NCBI GenBank assembly: GCA_910589415.1
Contig: OU342637.1
Location: 40,206,162-40,270,161 of the forward strand
Source: Malachius bipustulatus
Lineage: Eukaryota; Arthropoda; Insecta; Coleoptera; Melyridae
Direction: 5' to 3'
DNA: 64,000 nt
Within the stretch, counting starts at the first letter, position 1, and every line of letters starts with the position of its first letter. The translations under genes and the position numbers were made by a program. Below the pieces are notes generated by a model. The model was not told the DNA's origin and did no database searches. It saw only the letters and a list, made by a program, of their open reading frames with translations. Shown here piece after piece: positions 21,036 through 32,291 of this stretch.

Positions 21036-21684
21036 CAGGGTGTCCCGTATCGTTATGTTCAAAATTCTTGAGCATATAGTAGGCTTAATTTTGAGCCCAA
21101 AAAACCCAAAAGTGACAGGTCTATCTTTATCCGTTACGAAGTTACAGGCCTAAGAAAATTATGACTAGTAAATAACAAGATTCAACTTTGTAAGCCACAT
21201 AAATTGCCACACATGAGTAAACGTCACCGAAATTAACATAACATTAGTAGAGGTTCCCCTGCTCATACGAAATGGCATTAGGATTCAAATAGATGCGGCA
21301 CCAGCATATTTCGGAATTGGTGTTTGTAACTAAAAACCAAAGAGAAATTATTATTTGATCGTATTCAGCAAGCTGGTCAAGAGATAGGTACGCGAAAAAA
21401 GACGAGAAAACTGTTACTTCTGCAATAATAGGCCTCCGAGCACAAGCTTGTATTCAGCAAGGAATAAGACATTTTTAACACATGATAAATTAAAGATACA
21501 GTCAATAAAATAAGTTTTATGTGGTTTTCAAAGTTAAATCTGCGGTATTTACTAGACATTATTTTCTTAGGCCTGTAACTTTGTAACGAATGCAGATAGA
21601 CCTGCCACTTTTAGGTTTTTTAGGCTTAGAAATAAGCCTACTATATGCTCACAAAATTTGAACATAACGATACGGGACACCCTG
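21036..21684. mobile_element. 649-bp foldback MITE, CAGGGTGTCCC ends
   Basis: Ends CAGGGTGTCCCGTATCGTTA and its complement with TA duplications. Inverted arms are about 140 bp, including GCCTAAGAAAAT. No coding capacity. Confidence 0.8.
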
Positions 21685-21686
21685 TA

Positions 21687-22499
21687 TATTTACCCTTTTT
21701 TATTGCAAGCATCTTCCTTTTTTTAATTTTGTTGTAGTACCTACATCTCATGTGAAACTTTTCACAATACAGGCCTTTTTTCGAATTCTTTAATCAATAA
21801 TTGCAAACACATATTTTGGGAAAAATCCATTTCGTTCGGGACCGTTCGCGGCGAATGTTTATACACTCTACTAAAGCCGTTCAGACTGAGCACGAATTTC
21901 CTTTGATGGACCGACAACTCTCGGATCGGCTGGCGCACCACATGAGCGTGCTCAGCGCGGTGTGTGCGTCCGTCTACATCTGAATGCTCATTCGGCGCAA
22001 AGTGCTCATTCTGTTCGCTTGCTCAGATGTGTACGCGGCTTATATAGAAAACTTTAAAATTATACTTCACCATATTAAATAGATTGTGCGAATGTGTAAA
22101 TAGCGACAAAAATAGTTATTACTTTTGATTATTTTTTGTACATGGACCTAAAGTCTTATTAAGCTTGAAGGACTTACATATGTAAGTAATTTCTTAGAAC
22201 TTACCCTTAATAGTTAGTGATATCACTAACTATTAAGAGTAAGTTTCTGCACTAGACATCGTGTCGTATTTAGTATTGAGTAACAGTTTTTATACAAAAG
22301 AACAAATGAAAGCTTATAAAAGTTTAAGTGGTACAAGTATTTTGAAGCTGGCTTTGTGCGTTTAATGGAATTGAAGCGAATTGCTAATCATGTGATCTTC
22401 TTTGGAAAAATAAAATGTAAATACTAAAAATATGCTATGACCCATAGCAATAAAATATCTTGATCATTAACTTGTTTTTATTAATGTATTGTTTTTTTA
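21687..22499. other. Non-coding stretch
   Basis: No gene was recognised. GC-richer terminal-like sequence at about 21871-22045 (AAGCCGTTCAGACTGAGCA, returning loosely as TGCTCAGATGTG then GCGGCTTA) may be a small degraded element. A 48-bp palindrome lies at 22198-22245. Confidence 0.4.
22198..22245. repeat. 48-bp palindrome
   Basis: AACTTACCCTTAATAGTTAG meets its complement without a loop at GAT/ATC, with a single mismatch. It could form a cruciform; no function is evident. Confidence 0.7.
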
Positions 22500-24146
22500 A
22501 GGTAAAGCATTCTCAACGAATGAACAAACCGCTTTTAGATGCTTGGATTATCATGAAGAAGACTGTGCCATAAATTGTGATCATTGCACCTGCATGGCTG
22601 GGCTTTCTGAAGTTTGTAATAGCCGCGCATTTGTAGCGCGTATAACCGGCGAGTGAAACGCTACCCATTCTAGACTAGCGACAAAACAGCTCATATTTGA
22701 TATGGATCCCGTACAAGTTGGGTGTATCGCTCTTCACCAATTAACGTTATTAAGTTTGTTGGCCCAAAAAACGGAAAAAAAGACGTTGGTGGGTACACTC
22801 GGTTGGTTCTACTCGCAGAATTAGCTTCTAGTGTAACTTTTACGCAACCTCTTGCGTTCAAAACGCCGACACGCCAACGAACGCGTCCACACGCGACCGC
22901 AAAGCTGCCCGTATAGTATGCCCAATTAACACTCTGTGGTTCTGTGACACACGCGTGTCGCTCGCAGGCAAACGGTTGCGTTTTTGTGGCTCGTGTAGAT
23001 GGGCCTTATAGTGAAATGGAATTAAATAAATAAAAAATGCAGAAAATGTAGAAAAGCCGTCTTATTCTGTTGACGAAATTCCTGCCATTGAAGGTGTTGA
23101 ACTGCCAATTGTCTGGGGAAGTTATTAGAAAAAGACGATTCAGCTGCTTTGGCACGAATAGTTGAGCCATTTGCTTCCAAAATGAGTGAAAGTATTAAAA
23201 TAGCCGTATTACCGACATTGTATAATGTACACAGTGCTTCCCAAAAGTAACGGATAAATTCGATAAAACGGACAACGCTGTTTTTTTGAAAAAATAAAAA
23301 AACAGGTCGATTTTGTTTTTGAGTTGTTCAACTTTTGACATAATATTTGGGCATAGAGGGCGATGCACGAAAAAGTAGTGACGTCATCGTCATTTTTTTT
23401 TTAATAGCAACCCTTATTTTTTATTATCATTTTGTAACGTTAAATAAGGAAATTTCTGAGAATAGAACATACTTTCGACAGATTTAATTTAATTTAATTT
23501 AACACATTTAATTTAATAGACTTAATTTAATAGACAGATCTTATAAAATTACCATGGAAACAGTCATTTTTATTTGATATTTTTATCGTTAATGTTCCGA
23601 TTCTCAAATCAGTAAAAAGTGCACAATTTCGACTGAGAAATTTCCTTATTTAAGGTTACAAATTGATTACATTACCATATTGGCAACTGAATGAGGTATC
23701 AAAAAATGGAAGAAAAAATAATAATTGCCATTTTAAAAAATGGCAGATGAAGTCACCACTTTTTCGCGCATCACCCCGTATACCCCAATATTATGTCAAA
23801 AGTTGAACAACTCAAAAATAAAATCGACCTGTTTTTTTTATTTTTTTTTCAAAAAAACAGCCCTCTCCGTTTTATCGAATTTATCCGTTACTTTTGGGAA
23901 GCACTGTATAGTGAACAATACAATATGAGTCATTAACTTATATTGATTTGTGTAATGTTGTACTGCAAATTACTTAGTAATAACCGTTGAAGAATGTGAT
24001 AAAATTTGTAAAACTACCGTTGATCTACACAAAATCAGAAGAATGGTTCAATCAACAAACTGGTCGAATCACTGCTTCCAATTTCAAAAGAGTTTGTAAG
24101 ACATCTATTTCAAAGCCATCTTTGCCTCTTATTAACCTTTACACTG
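22500..24146 (+). pseudogene. SWIM zinc finger / YqaJ-type recombinase-like pseudogene
   Basis: The pieces lie in order. KHSQRMNKPLLDAW is followed after a frameshift by CDHCTCMAGLSEVC (22508-22620), the CxC...CxH-type SWIM finger with its final His lost. VDEIPAIEG and then SAALARIVEPFASK lie at 23060-23225. WFNQQTGRITASNFKRVC, the start of a YqaJ (lambda exonuclease-like) domain, lies at 24020-24095. A MITE (23232-23906) sits between the second and third parts. Sequence of unclear origin fills about 22622-23040. YqaJ proteins of this kind are multi-copy in insect genomes and may derive from viruses or transposons. The catalytic half is missing. Confidence 0.6.
23232..23906. mobile_element. 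675-bp foldback MITE, CAGTGCTTCCC ends
   Basis: Ends CAGTGCTTCCCAAAAGTAAC and complement, with TA on the right and CA (a changed TA) on the left. The same family occurs at 38414-39154. It is inserted in the YqaJ pseudogene. Confidence 0.85.
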
Positions 24147-24273
24147 CTCTAAACGTATATGTACGCAAAGCATTTCACTGCTCAAACCGTATATAAACGC
24201 TTTGATTTTTAAATTGTTTAAAGGACGATGTTTTTTATGCTGTAAATTCAATATAATAGCAATAAAAAATATA

Positions 24274-25238
24274 CAGGGTGTCCGGTAAGTACCTCCTAAT
24301 CTCTCGGGAGCATACAGGGGAAGTCAAAATAAACCTAGTCTGTCATAAAAAAAACATTCCTAAAGTGTCCCTAAACGGAGATACAGAGCCCCAAAATGGT
24401 ACCCTAAGATTTACTTTTTTGGCTCTAACTTTTGAACCGACCTGTATAATTTTATGAAATTTTAATTTTTTTATAGAGGCCATAAATACTCATTAAGCCA
24501 TATCAGAGTGGATGTTTGACGTCCTAAAGGAAGTCAGGAACGGACTTACCACCACACTAATTGTGTCAAAGTTTTGACAGGTGTCATTTTACAGAGCTGA
24601 AAACTTATTTTTTAAATACGCTGGTCATTCATCTTCACAAAAGGTACTCTTAATTTATTTTGATAAAACTAGCGGTTCTCAAGATAAATCGACTTTTATG
24701 CGAATTTTGATCAAGTTCCGTCAATAGCAATCCATTATGTAGGTAGGTTTATCAACAAAAACCTGGTTTTTACCTGTTTGTGTTTAGCATTAGTAACTTT
24801 TAAGTGTTTCGCATACCTAAAAACCGATTTTCTCGAAAACCGTTAGTTTTACCGAAATAAATTAAGAGCACCTTTTTTAAAGATGAAGTATTAGACTATT
24901 AAAAAAAAAATGTTTTTTGCTCTGTAAAGTGACACCTGTCAAAATTTTGATTCAACGAGTATGAATGGTAAGTTCGTTCCTGACTTCCCTGACGACGTAA
25001 AACATCGACTTTAATATGGCCTGATGGCTCTCTGTGGCCTATAAAGCGTTTAAATTCCATCCAATTATACAGGTCGGTTCAAAAGTTAGAGCCAAAAAAG
25101 TAAATTGCGGGGCACCCTTTTAGGGCTCCATATCTCCGTTTGGGGACACTTTAGGAAATTTTTTTTATGACAGACTAGGTTTTTTTGACCTCTCCTGTAT
25201 GCTCCTGAGAGATTAGGAGGTACTTACCGGACACCCTG
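24274..25238. mobile_element. 965-bp foldback MITE, CAGGGTGTCCGG ends
   Basis: CAGGGTGTCCGGTAAGTACC and its complement are flanked by TA. The inverted arms cover most of the length, with inner matches such as TATACAGGTCGGTTCAAAAG in opposite orientation. No coding capacity. Confidence 0.85.
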
Positions 25239-25304
25239 TATATCTAGATACAATTTGTTTTGTTTTTTTAATTTTAGTTGTTAACTGCTCGAAACGTCTA
25301 TATA

Positions 25305-26465
25305 CAGGGTTAGAACTATTTAAAGGGCCACTACAGGGATATCCTAAACCATTGAAGATACGAGGTCGGTTAAATCAGAGAAAAGTTGCGCTATTTTGTG
25401 GCCATCTCGAATCCGTCAAAACATGCAAGATATCTGTGACCGTTCCTGAAATATCCTGAAAAAACTGAAAAATCGAGAAATCTTATTTTTGCCATATTAT
25501 CTTTCTTACAATTGGGAATTAATAAATAATTTTTCGTAGGCTTACATAAGCCGTTATGAGCTATTCAACTGACGTTTCAAAAATTTTCAAAGCTGACTAT
25601 ACATCGGTACGGAAATTGTGTACAGTAACTGTCATTTCCAAAAAAGTAATTTCAGAGAAGCATCAAGCAGAAACTTTCGTTGCGAGAAAAATTTTCCGTT
25701 TGCCGCTTCTCCGAAATTGCTTTTTTAGTACTGTCAGTTACTGTACACAATTTCCATACTAATGTATAGATCCCTGAGTTTTCAGTCAACTTTCGTTTTT
25801 CTTATGGCCGCCATATTGTTTTTTTATTTCGTTCGTTATGAAAAAAATAATCGAAACCAAAAACTAATAAACTTCAAAAAATAAATGAAAAAAGATTTTG
25901 TTCTTTTTTTTTCTAAAAAAAAAAGAACTTTTTAGACCGAATATCATAGAGAAATTAAAAAATTATAATGCAAGCAGTATAAGTTCATATTGACCTATTT
26001 CAGCGAAAAATTTTCTGTTTTTCTTTGAAAAAAGAAGAATAAAAATTTTCCATTTTTTTTTGTAAAATTTATTAATTTTTGGTTTACATTATTTTTTTCT
26101 TATCGAACAACATAAAAAAATAATATGGCGGCCATAAGAAAAAATAAAGTTGACTATGAAAACTCTGGGATCTAGTCGGCTTTGAAAATTTTTGAAACGT
26201 CAGATGAATAGCTCATAACGGCTTATGTAAACCTACCTAAAAATTATTTATTAATTTCTAATTGTAAGAAAGATATGGCAAAAATAAGATTTCACGATTT
26301 TTCAGTTTTTTCAGGATATTTCAGGAACCGTCACAGATATCTCGCATGTTTTGACGGATTCGAGATGGCCACAAAATAGCGCAACTTTTCTCTAATTTAA
26401 CCGACCTCGTATCTTCAATGGTTTAGGATATCCCTGTAGTGGCCCTTTAAATAGTTCTAAGCCTG
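25305..26465. mobile_element. 1.16-kb foldback MITE, CAGGGTTAGAAC ends
   Basis: The left end CAGGGTTAGAACTATTTAAA returns as TTTAAATAGTTCTAAGCCTG. The arms are long (over 400 bp, including GATACGAGGTCGGTTAAA). TA flanks both ends. The middle is low-complexity A/T. Confidence 0.85.
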
Positions 26466-26636
26466 TATATGCGATGAGGTAAGGCGACAGGTGATCATAC
26501 GAGAATGTCTGACCAAGATTCAAATAATTTCAGTATTATTGTTTTCAATGCACATCTGCAGTCAAGTGGTCTGTACCTTCTGAAATCTGTCGTTTTCCAA
26601 CTAGATTGTGCTTGATGTTATTTTGTAATAGACAAT

Positions 26637-27333
26637 GTTTCGACGAGCTTCTTTAACGCAGAAAGAGTTAGAGGAAATTGTTTCAGGAAGTGACGACTAA
26701 GATCTTATATATTTTCCTGACAACGATGTAGATGTGGGTGGGAGAAAGAAAGCAATGAGAATACTCCACAACTCACGTATATTCCTCGCAGCTCATCAGA
26801 TTCTTCTGACTCGACCGACTTCGACTTCAGCGACTCTCACATTTTTTCAACGATCTAAAGCTACATCAACTCCAGAGCATACGAACATTCCTAGCACCTT
26901 TTTGGGTTTCTCTAACTCGACCCACTTCGACGATTTTCAGACTGATAAACAATCTATAGCTACATCAATAAATGCTCCATCGTCAATAAGTGCTCCATCT
27001 CCTAATGTTAATAAGCTTCTAGAGTCTAGGTATCTTTTACGCAGTTCTTCAGATTCCTACGACTTGACTGACTCCGACGATTCTCACACTGATAAACAAT
27101 CTATAGTTAGACCAATAGCTGCTTCTAAATGCAAGAGCAAGAATCCAGACTTATTTTCATGGGAAAATAAAGATCTAACCCCTAATGTCCATAAATGTGA
27201 GACTAATCCTCAAGGCTGCTCACCAACAAGTCATCTAATTTCAAGCAGCAGTGAGTTTGACTGTTTTCAGGCCTTCGTTGGAGAAGACAATATGCAATAT
27301 ATCGTGGAGCAAAGTAATTTATACTATCAGTAA
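26637..27333 (+). pseudogene. piggyBac-like transposase, N-terminal fragment
   Basis: ATG at 26637 opens MFRRASLTQKELEEI, then SDD, a stop (TAA at 26698-26700) and continuing PDNDVDVG. Ser/Asp-rich linkers follow, then WENKDLTPNVH and FDCFQAFV...IVEQSNLY. The acidic, LTxxELEEI-type start and the block ending in IV-E-x-N-Y fit the N-terminus of piggyBac-type (DDE_Tnp_1_7) transposases. The catalytic domain is absent: the sequence passes directly into a LINE fragment. No TTAA-flanked ends were found. Confidence 0.5.
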
Positions 27334-28654
27334 TTTATACTATCTAATTCATGTGATATTGTAAATTTTAAAAGCGCGGTCATTGAAAATGGTTTTTCAG
27401 ATCATGCTGCCCAGCAGATAATACTAACGTATAAAAAGCCCGATTATTCTGAAAATAGGGTTTCATATAGGCAATTAAACAAGGAACAAAACATCATTAA
27501 TTTCAGAAATCTTATGAATGACACAGTCTGGGATGACACGTTTTTATCTAAAAATATAGATGAAAAGCTGTTAACAATTATTACTGAAAATATATCTCAT
27601 AATTTCGAGATTTCATTTCCAAAGAAAATATACCAGGTGGTCCATCACTTATGTCCACCCCCTAATTAGGGCTTAATTTTAAAGATAAAAAATTGAAACT
27701 TTGAGGATTTGTGTACTTGATATAGGACCACGGAATGGCATAATCAGTTTCATTAAAAAAAAAAATTAGTTTGGGCGCCAGCGATAAAAAACTGTAATAT
27801 GGTGGTAAATTGTCGAGAAAAAATCGATTTTTTTCAATACATAGGTAGAAATCGATTAATAAAATCAAAATCGTTTGAAAGAAATGTGAAAAAACTAATT
27901 ACACGCCTTCAATTAAATAAAATATAATTATATAGCAATGACAGGTAGAAAATTGATTTATGATGTGTAATAAGGTGATCAATATAATAGTAGGCCAAAT
28001 AAAGTTTTATGACAAAGTAAACAAGCCCTAAATAAATATAGAAGAATGGCTCTTGCTGGACAAAGGGCACCTGCGGCACTGGACACAGTGTCGTATTATG
28101 GAGTCATAAAAAGGTGATTATTAACAATCTAAAATAAATACATATAATAATTTCAAATTTATAGGCTCTTATTCTTTAACTTATGTAATATTACATTAAC
28201 GTGATTTTATGGACATCTATTATGATAATCATAAAACATTACGGAATTACAGATAGGCAGGTACCTACTCAAGGTATATATGTGAGATATTATTCATCAA
28301 CTAGGTAATTCTTCCGGGTACCTAATACTATTTACATATTCTTTTTAAATAATCTAATAATAAAAAATTAATTAAACAATTATAAATAAAATATGAATAA
28401 ATGGCTCACCTAAAGCAAATATCCACCTCCGAAATTGAAGTTAATTTTATAGACAAAAAAATTAAACTTTGAGGATTTGTGTATTTGATGACCATGGAAT
28501 AATCAGTAAAAAAAATTTTTTGCTCGTGCAACATTGATAAAAATGCAATTTAGTAGTAAAGTTGCGAAAAAAAAATAGAGTTTTTCGTATACATCGGTAG
28601 AAATAGATTAATAAAATCAAAATGACTGAAAAAAAATTAAACAAAATGAGAATA

Positions 28655-28805
28655 ATGCCCGTATTCACAAACGATAATTTCCTAAATAATTACGTAATTA
28701 ATTAAATGAGTGAGATGGAGATATGCAGTTTTTTTGCAATAGAGTGAGATGGGGATAATTGATTACGTAATTATTTAGGAAATTATCGTTTGTGAATACG
28801 GGCAT
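28655..28805. repeat. 151-bp foldback MITE
   Basis: ATGCCCGTATTCACAAACGA returns as its complement. The arms are about 48 bp. TA flanks both sides (28653-28654 and 28806-28807). Confidence 0.75.
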
Positions 28806-30764
28806 TAGTCTTAAATCAAATAAAACTCATAATTTAACAGGCTGTTGGGTTACTGATGGACAACCAAATAAAACGTCATGTATAAAATCTTATTTAAGCA
28901 TAAAAGAGAAAATAACTTTGTTAAAGATCACCAGGCCCAAGGGGCGGCTTAAATATTCTTAGAATGAAAATTTTTCTCGTGAGTTGTTCGGCAATGAGTA
29001 TAGGTATAATATAATATTATTATAAACCTCATCTTTACAACCTGTTTAACCGGACAGGTCGTAAAAATGAACTATTAAATCTATTTCTTCCGCATTATTC
29101 TGTTCTCCATAGGCCTTATTTTTCTAGATTTCAAGTTTCTTTTTCTACCTTAATCCAACTTTAGAAGGACAATGAAAATAGATGTCTGTTGATAGGTAAG
29201 AAATATTTAAATTATGCAGCTTGGAAATCATACCGTACCTAAAAGGATTTAAAAAATCTCCCAAAGTGGAAGGTTTCCTTCTGGAATTCACTAATAGCTT
29301 TATTCCTGGAATTCCCTAATACCAAACTTAAGTACCTATTATTTTTTGACATTTCTTGCCAATACCCATGCGTAGCATAATGCCTTTCAGGAGTTTATGG
29401 TGTTAGTAGGTGTTTATAGATTTATTTATTTATGCCTACTATTATTTTCCTAGTTCAGTCAAAGTTTTACTTTGAAACTAGAAAGGTCTTGTACGAATCT
29501 AAACGTTTCAGCTTTGTGTTTAATTGTCAAATTATCGTGCGCATTCGGGTGTTGTTTAAGTCTTTTGGAGAAGTGCTTTGAAGGAACCCAATAATTATAT
29601 GACTTTATTATAAAATTTTGCAATAAATTTTTTTTGATAATAATTTTGTGGCCTGTGTTTCTTTGTTAAGTTTTAAAACAATTACTTATATTCTTTTAAC
29701 ACTTACTTTTTTATAAAATCTTCTACTCTTTTCTAGTTGGTTTGCTTCTATTGCTTGAATCTATTATATATTACGAAAATGCCTTTTTCATTTTCTTTTG
29801 AAGAGAAAGTGGACATGCTATTAATTTATGGTGAATGTCTACAAAATTCTGTTCAAGCGGAGCAATTATACTCCCAAAAATATCCAGATGGGCCACATCC
29901 GAACAGAAAAATTTTCCCTCGGCTTGTCAACACACTAAGGACTACTGGATCTCTGAAAGCCAAAACAAAAGAAGTGACTAATCAAGTAACAACGCATGAA
30001 GTCAATCAAGGAATTGTATTGAACCACGTTGAAAACAATCCCCAAATTAGCAAGAGAAGACTTCACGAAATCACCGATACAAGTCTTACATCAATCAAGA
30101 GAATCTTAAAGAAGCATAAATATCATCCATATCATATCGAGTTGCATCAAGAGTTACATGGTCAAGATTTTGAAAATCGGGTTCTTTTTTGTCAGTGGGC
30201 TCAACAAAAAATTTTTGAAAATCCTGACTTTTTCAGCAAGTTCTTTTTACAGATGAATGTTCATTCAAGAGCAACGGGAGCATCAACAAACACAATTTAC
30301 ACTACTGGGCAACTGAGAACCCACACTGGATGAGGGAACAAAGAAATCAGGATCATTGGTCTATAAACGTTTGGGGCGGCATAATCGGGAACATTTTGAT
30401 CGGCCCATTTTTTTTCGACGTTCACTTGAATGGGGAAGTATACTTGAACTTTTTGCAACATAATTTACCGTTACTCTTAGAAAACCTACCCTTGAATGTT
30501 TTAGGTTTGTGGTTTCAGCAAGACGGGGCGCCAGCACATTATGCTCAACGAGTTCGGGAACATCTCAATCAACAATATCCTCAAAGATGGATTGGACGTG
30601 GGGGACCAATTGCATGGCCTGCGCGATCTCCTGACCTGACCCCTATGAACTTTTTCACGTGGGGATCTGTGAAAGAGATAGTTTACAATGATCCTGTAAC
30701 TACGAGGGAAGATAATGCAACAAAGAATCACGAACGCGTTTGCGTTGATAAACAACAGAGGTAT

Positions 30765-32291
30765 TCTGCCCTGTTAAGCCAAAAAGTCGTAACTGCAATT
30801 TCTAAAAATTTTATGTTAGAAAAACCTAATAATCCCAGGACCTCGTTGTATCTTATTGTGAAACAAAAATGTCGAATCTGCAATTGGTTTGGCCTATATT
30901 CTACAAAATGTAAAAGTCGTATCTACAATTTCCATGCGTTTGTTAGTGAAATAAGTCGTATCTGAAAATATTAATAAGAAAAGTCGTATATTATATAACG
31001 GTTTCACCTATCACTTTTTATTCTTATATTTTTGTTAGTTTAAAAAGTCGTATCTAAAAATGTTAGAAGCGGGAGTCGTATCTGTATACTTTACCATGCA
31101 GATACGACCAAGTAGCCTAACAATCGTAAACGAGGTCCATGTTATTTGGCACGAAGCTATTACAGGAAGAGCTAAAGAAGACTAAAAAGAGCTAAAAAGA
31201 ATTATTAGCACCTTTTATGCTTTTTTTCTTTCCGTCAGAGACATGGAAACAGTAATAATGTGGCTAGACAATTGTTCCTCCCAAAATAAAAATTAGGCCC
31301 TGCTCTGTTTCTTCGTATATGTAGGCAATTCAACAGAAGTTGCATTAAAAGCATTAACCATTAAGTACTTTGAGCCTGGCAACGCATTTATGGCAGCGGA
31401 CTCTTTTCACCACATGGTGGAAAAGTCGCTCAAGAAAAAAAAGTATACGATTTTGAAGATTAGCGGATGCCGTCCAAAATTCATTATCGAAAGTAAATGT
31501 ATTAAAGTTGGGTTTGACTGACTTTTATCTTTGGGAAGATGTCACTTCGCAATACAAGCTGAAACGAACTAATCCTAGACCTTACCTAGCAGAAATGGTG
31601 GAAGTGGAATTCACCCGAGAAAAATAACCTTGAACTACAAAACAGACTTTAATGGAGCTTTTGTAGAATTAATTTTTTTGAATGCAAAATGTTTCAAACA
31701 AGGTATAAATAAACCTAAAACTAAACTAGCTCCTCGAGGAATTTCTCTCCAAAGCAAAAATACCATTCTCTCGAAACTCACTGCCATTATGCTTCAAAGC
31801 AGACTTCAGTTTTGGGAAGAATTACCTGTTCTGGAACAAAGCAGGTAGCTTATGAAGACTCTGAATAAAAAAAAATAAATAATTTTCCATTTTTCTACTT
31901 ACATTATGTATGTTTTGAACAATAAAGCAATTTTTCAATAATAAAGTGTAAAGCTGCTACTTCCATTATTATAATTACCTTCTTAAAACAACTATATTTG
32001 AGATTAGTCACTTACTATTATTTGTAAGGCTTATTGCACTTACGACTTTTTTACTAGTTTTAACTTTATTGATTGTTGATCGAAAAAGTCGTAAGTATCA
32101 AATATCATATTTAGAGTGTAGCTAGAATAAAATTGAGTGAAAGATTAAATATTGCAAAGAAATCTTAATGATATGTGATAAAGTTATACATTCTGAATTT
32201 AATAGCTCTCTTTGCAAATTACATTCGAGAAAATTGTAATTATCTCAAAATCAATTTTTAACAGTTACGACCTTTTGGCTTAACAGGGCAG
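30765..32291. mobile_element. 1.5-kb element coding for a DUF7869-like protein, with repeated AGTCGTATCT motifs
   Basis: Ends CTGCCCTGTTAAGCCAAAAA and complement lie next to TAT (30762-30764, 32292-32294), with one extra T on the left. Copies of AAGTCGTATCT or close variants occur about six times in the left 320 bp. A few occur near the right end (about 32040, 32085, 32262). Such subterminal repeats usually bind transposase. The coding part is decayed. Confidence 0.7.
31100..31848 (+). pseudogene. DUF7869-like protein, decayed
   Basis: Readable strings are VIWHEAITGR, MWLDNCSSQNKN, FEPGNAFMAADSFHHMVE and ALKALTIKYF. The last open part (31630-31848) ends with EELPVLEQSR. The order D (missing upstream), D in LDN, D/E in ADSFHHMVE resembles an RNase H-fold triad. 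The same scaffold occurs at 39726-40575. Several stops and frameshifts are present. The DUF7869 name is from recognition of the SDN/LDNC-SQNKN string only. Confidence 0.45.

Noticed and set aside
22508..24146. Intact viral recombinase gene
   Set aside because: Frameshifts, a lost zinc ligand, a MITE and a missing catalytic half show a pseudogene.
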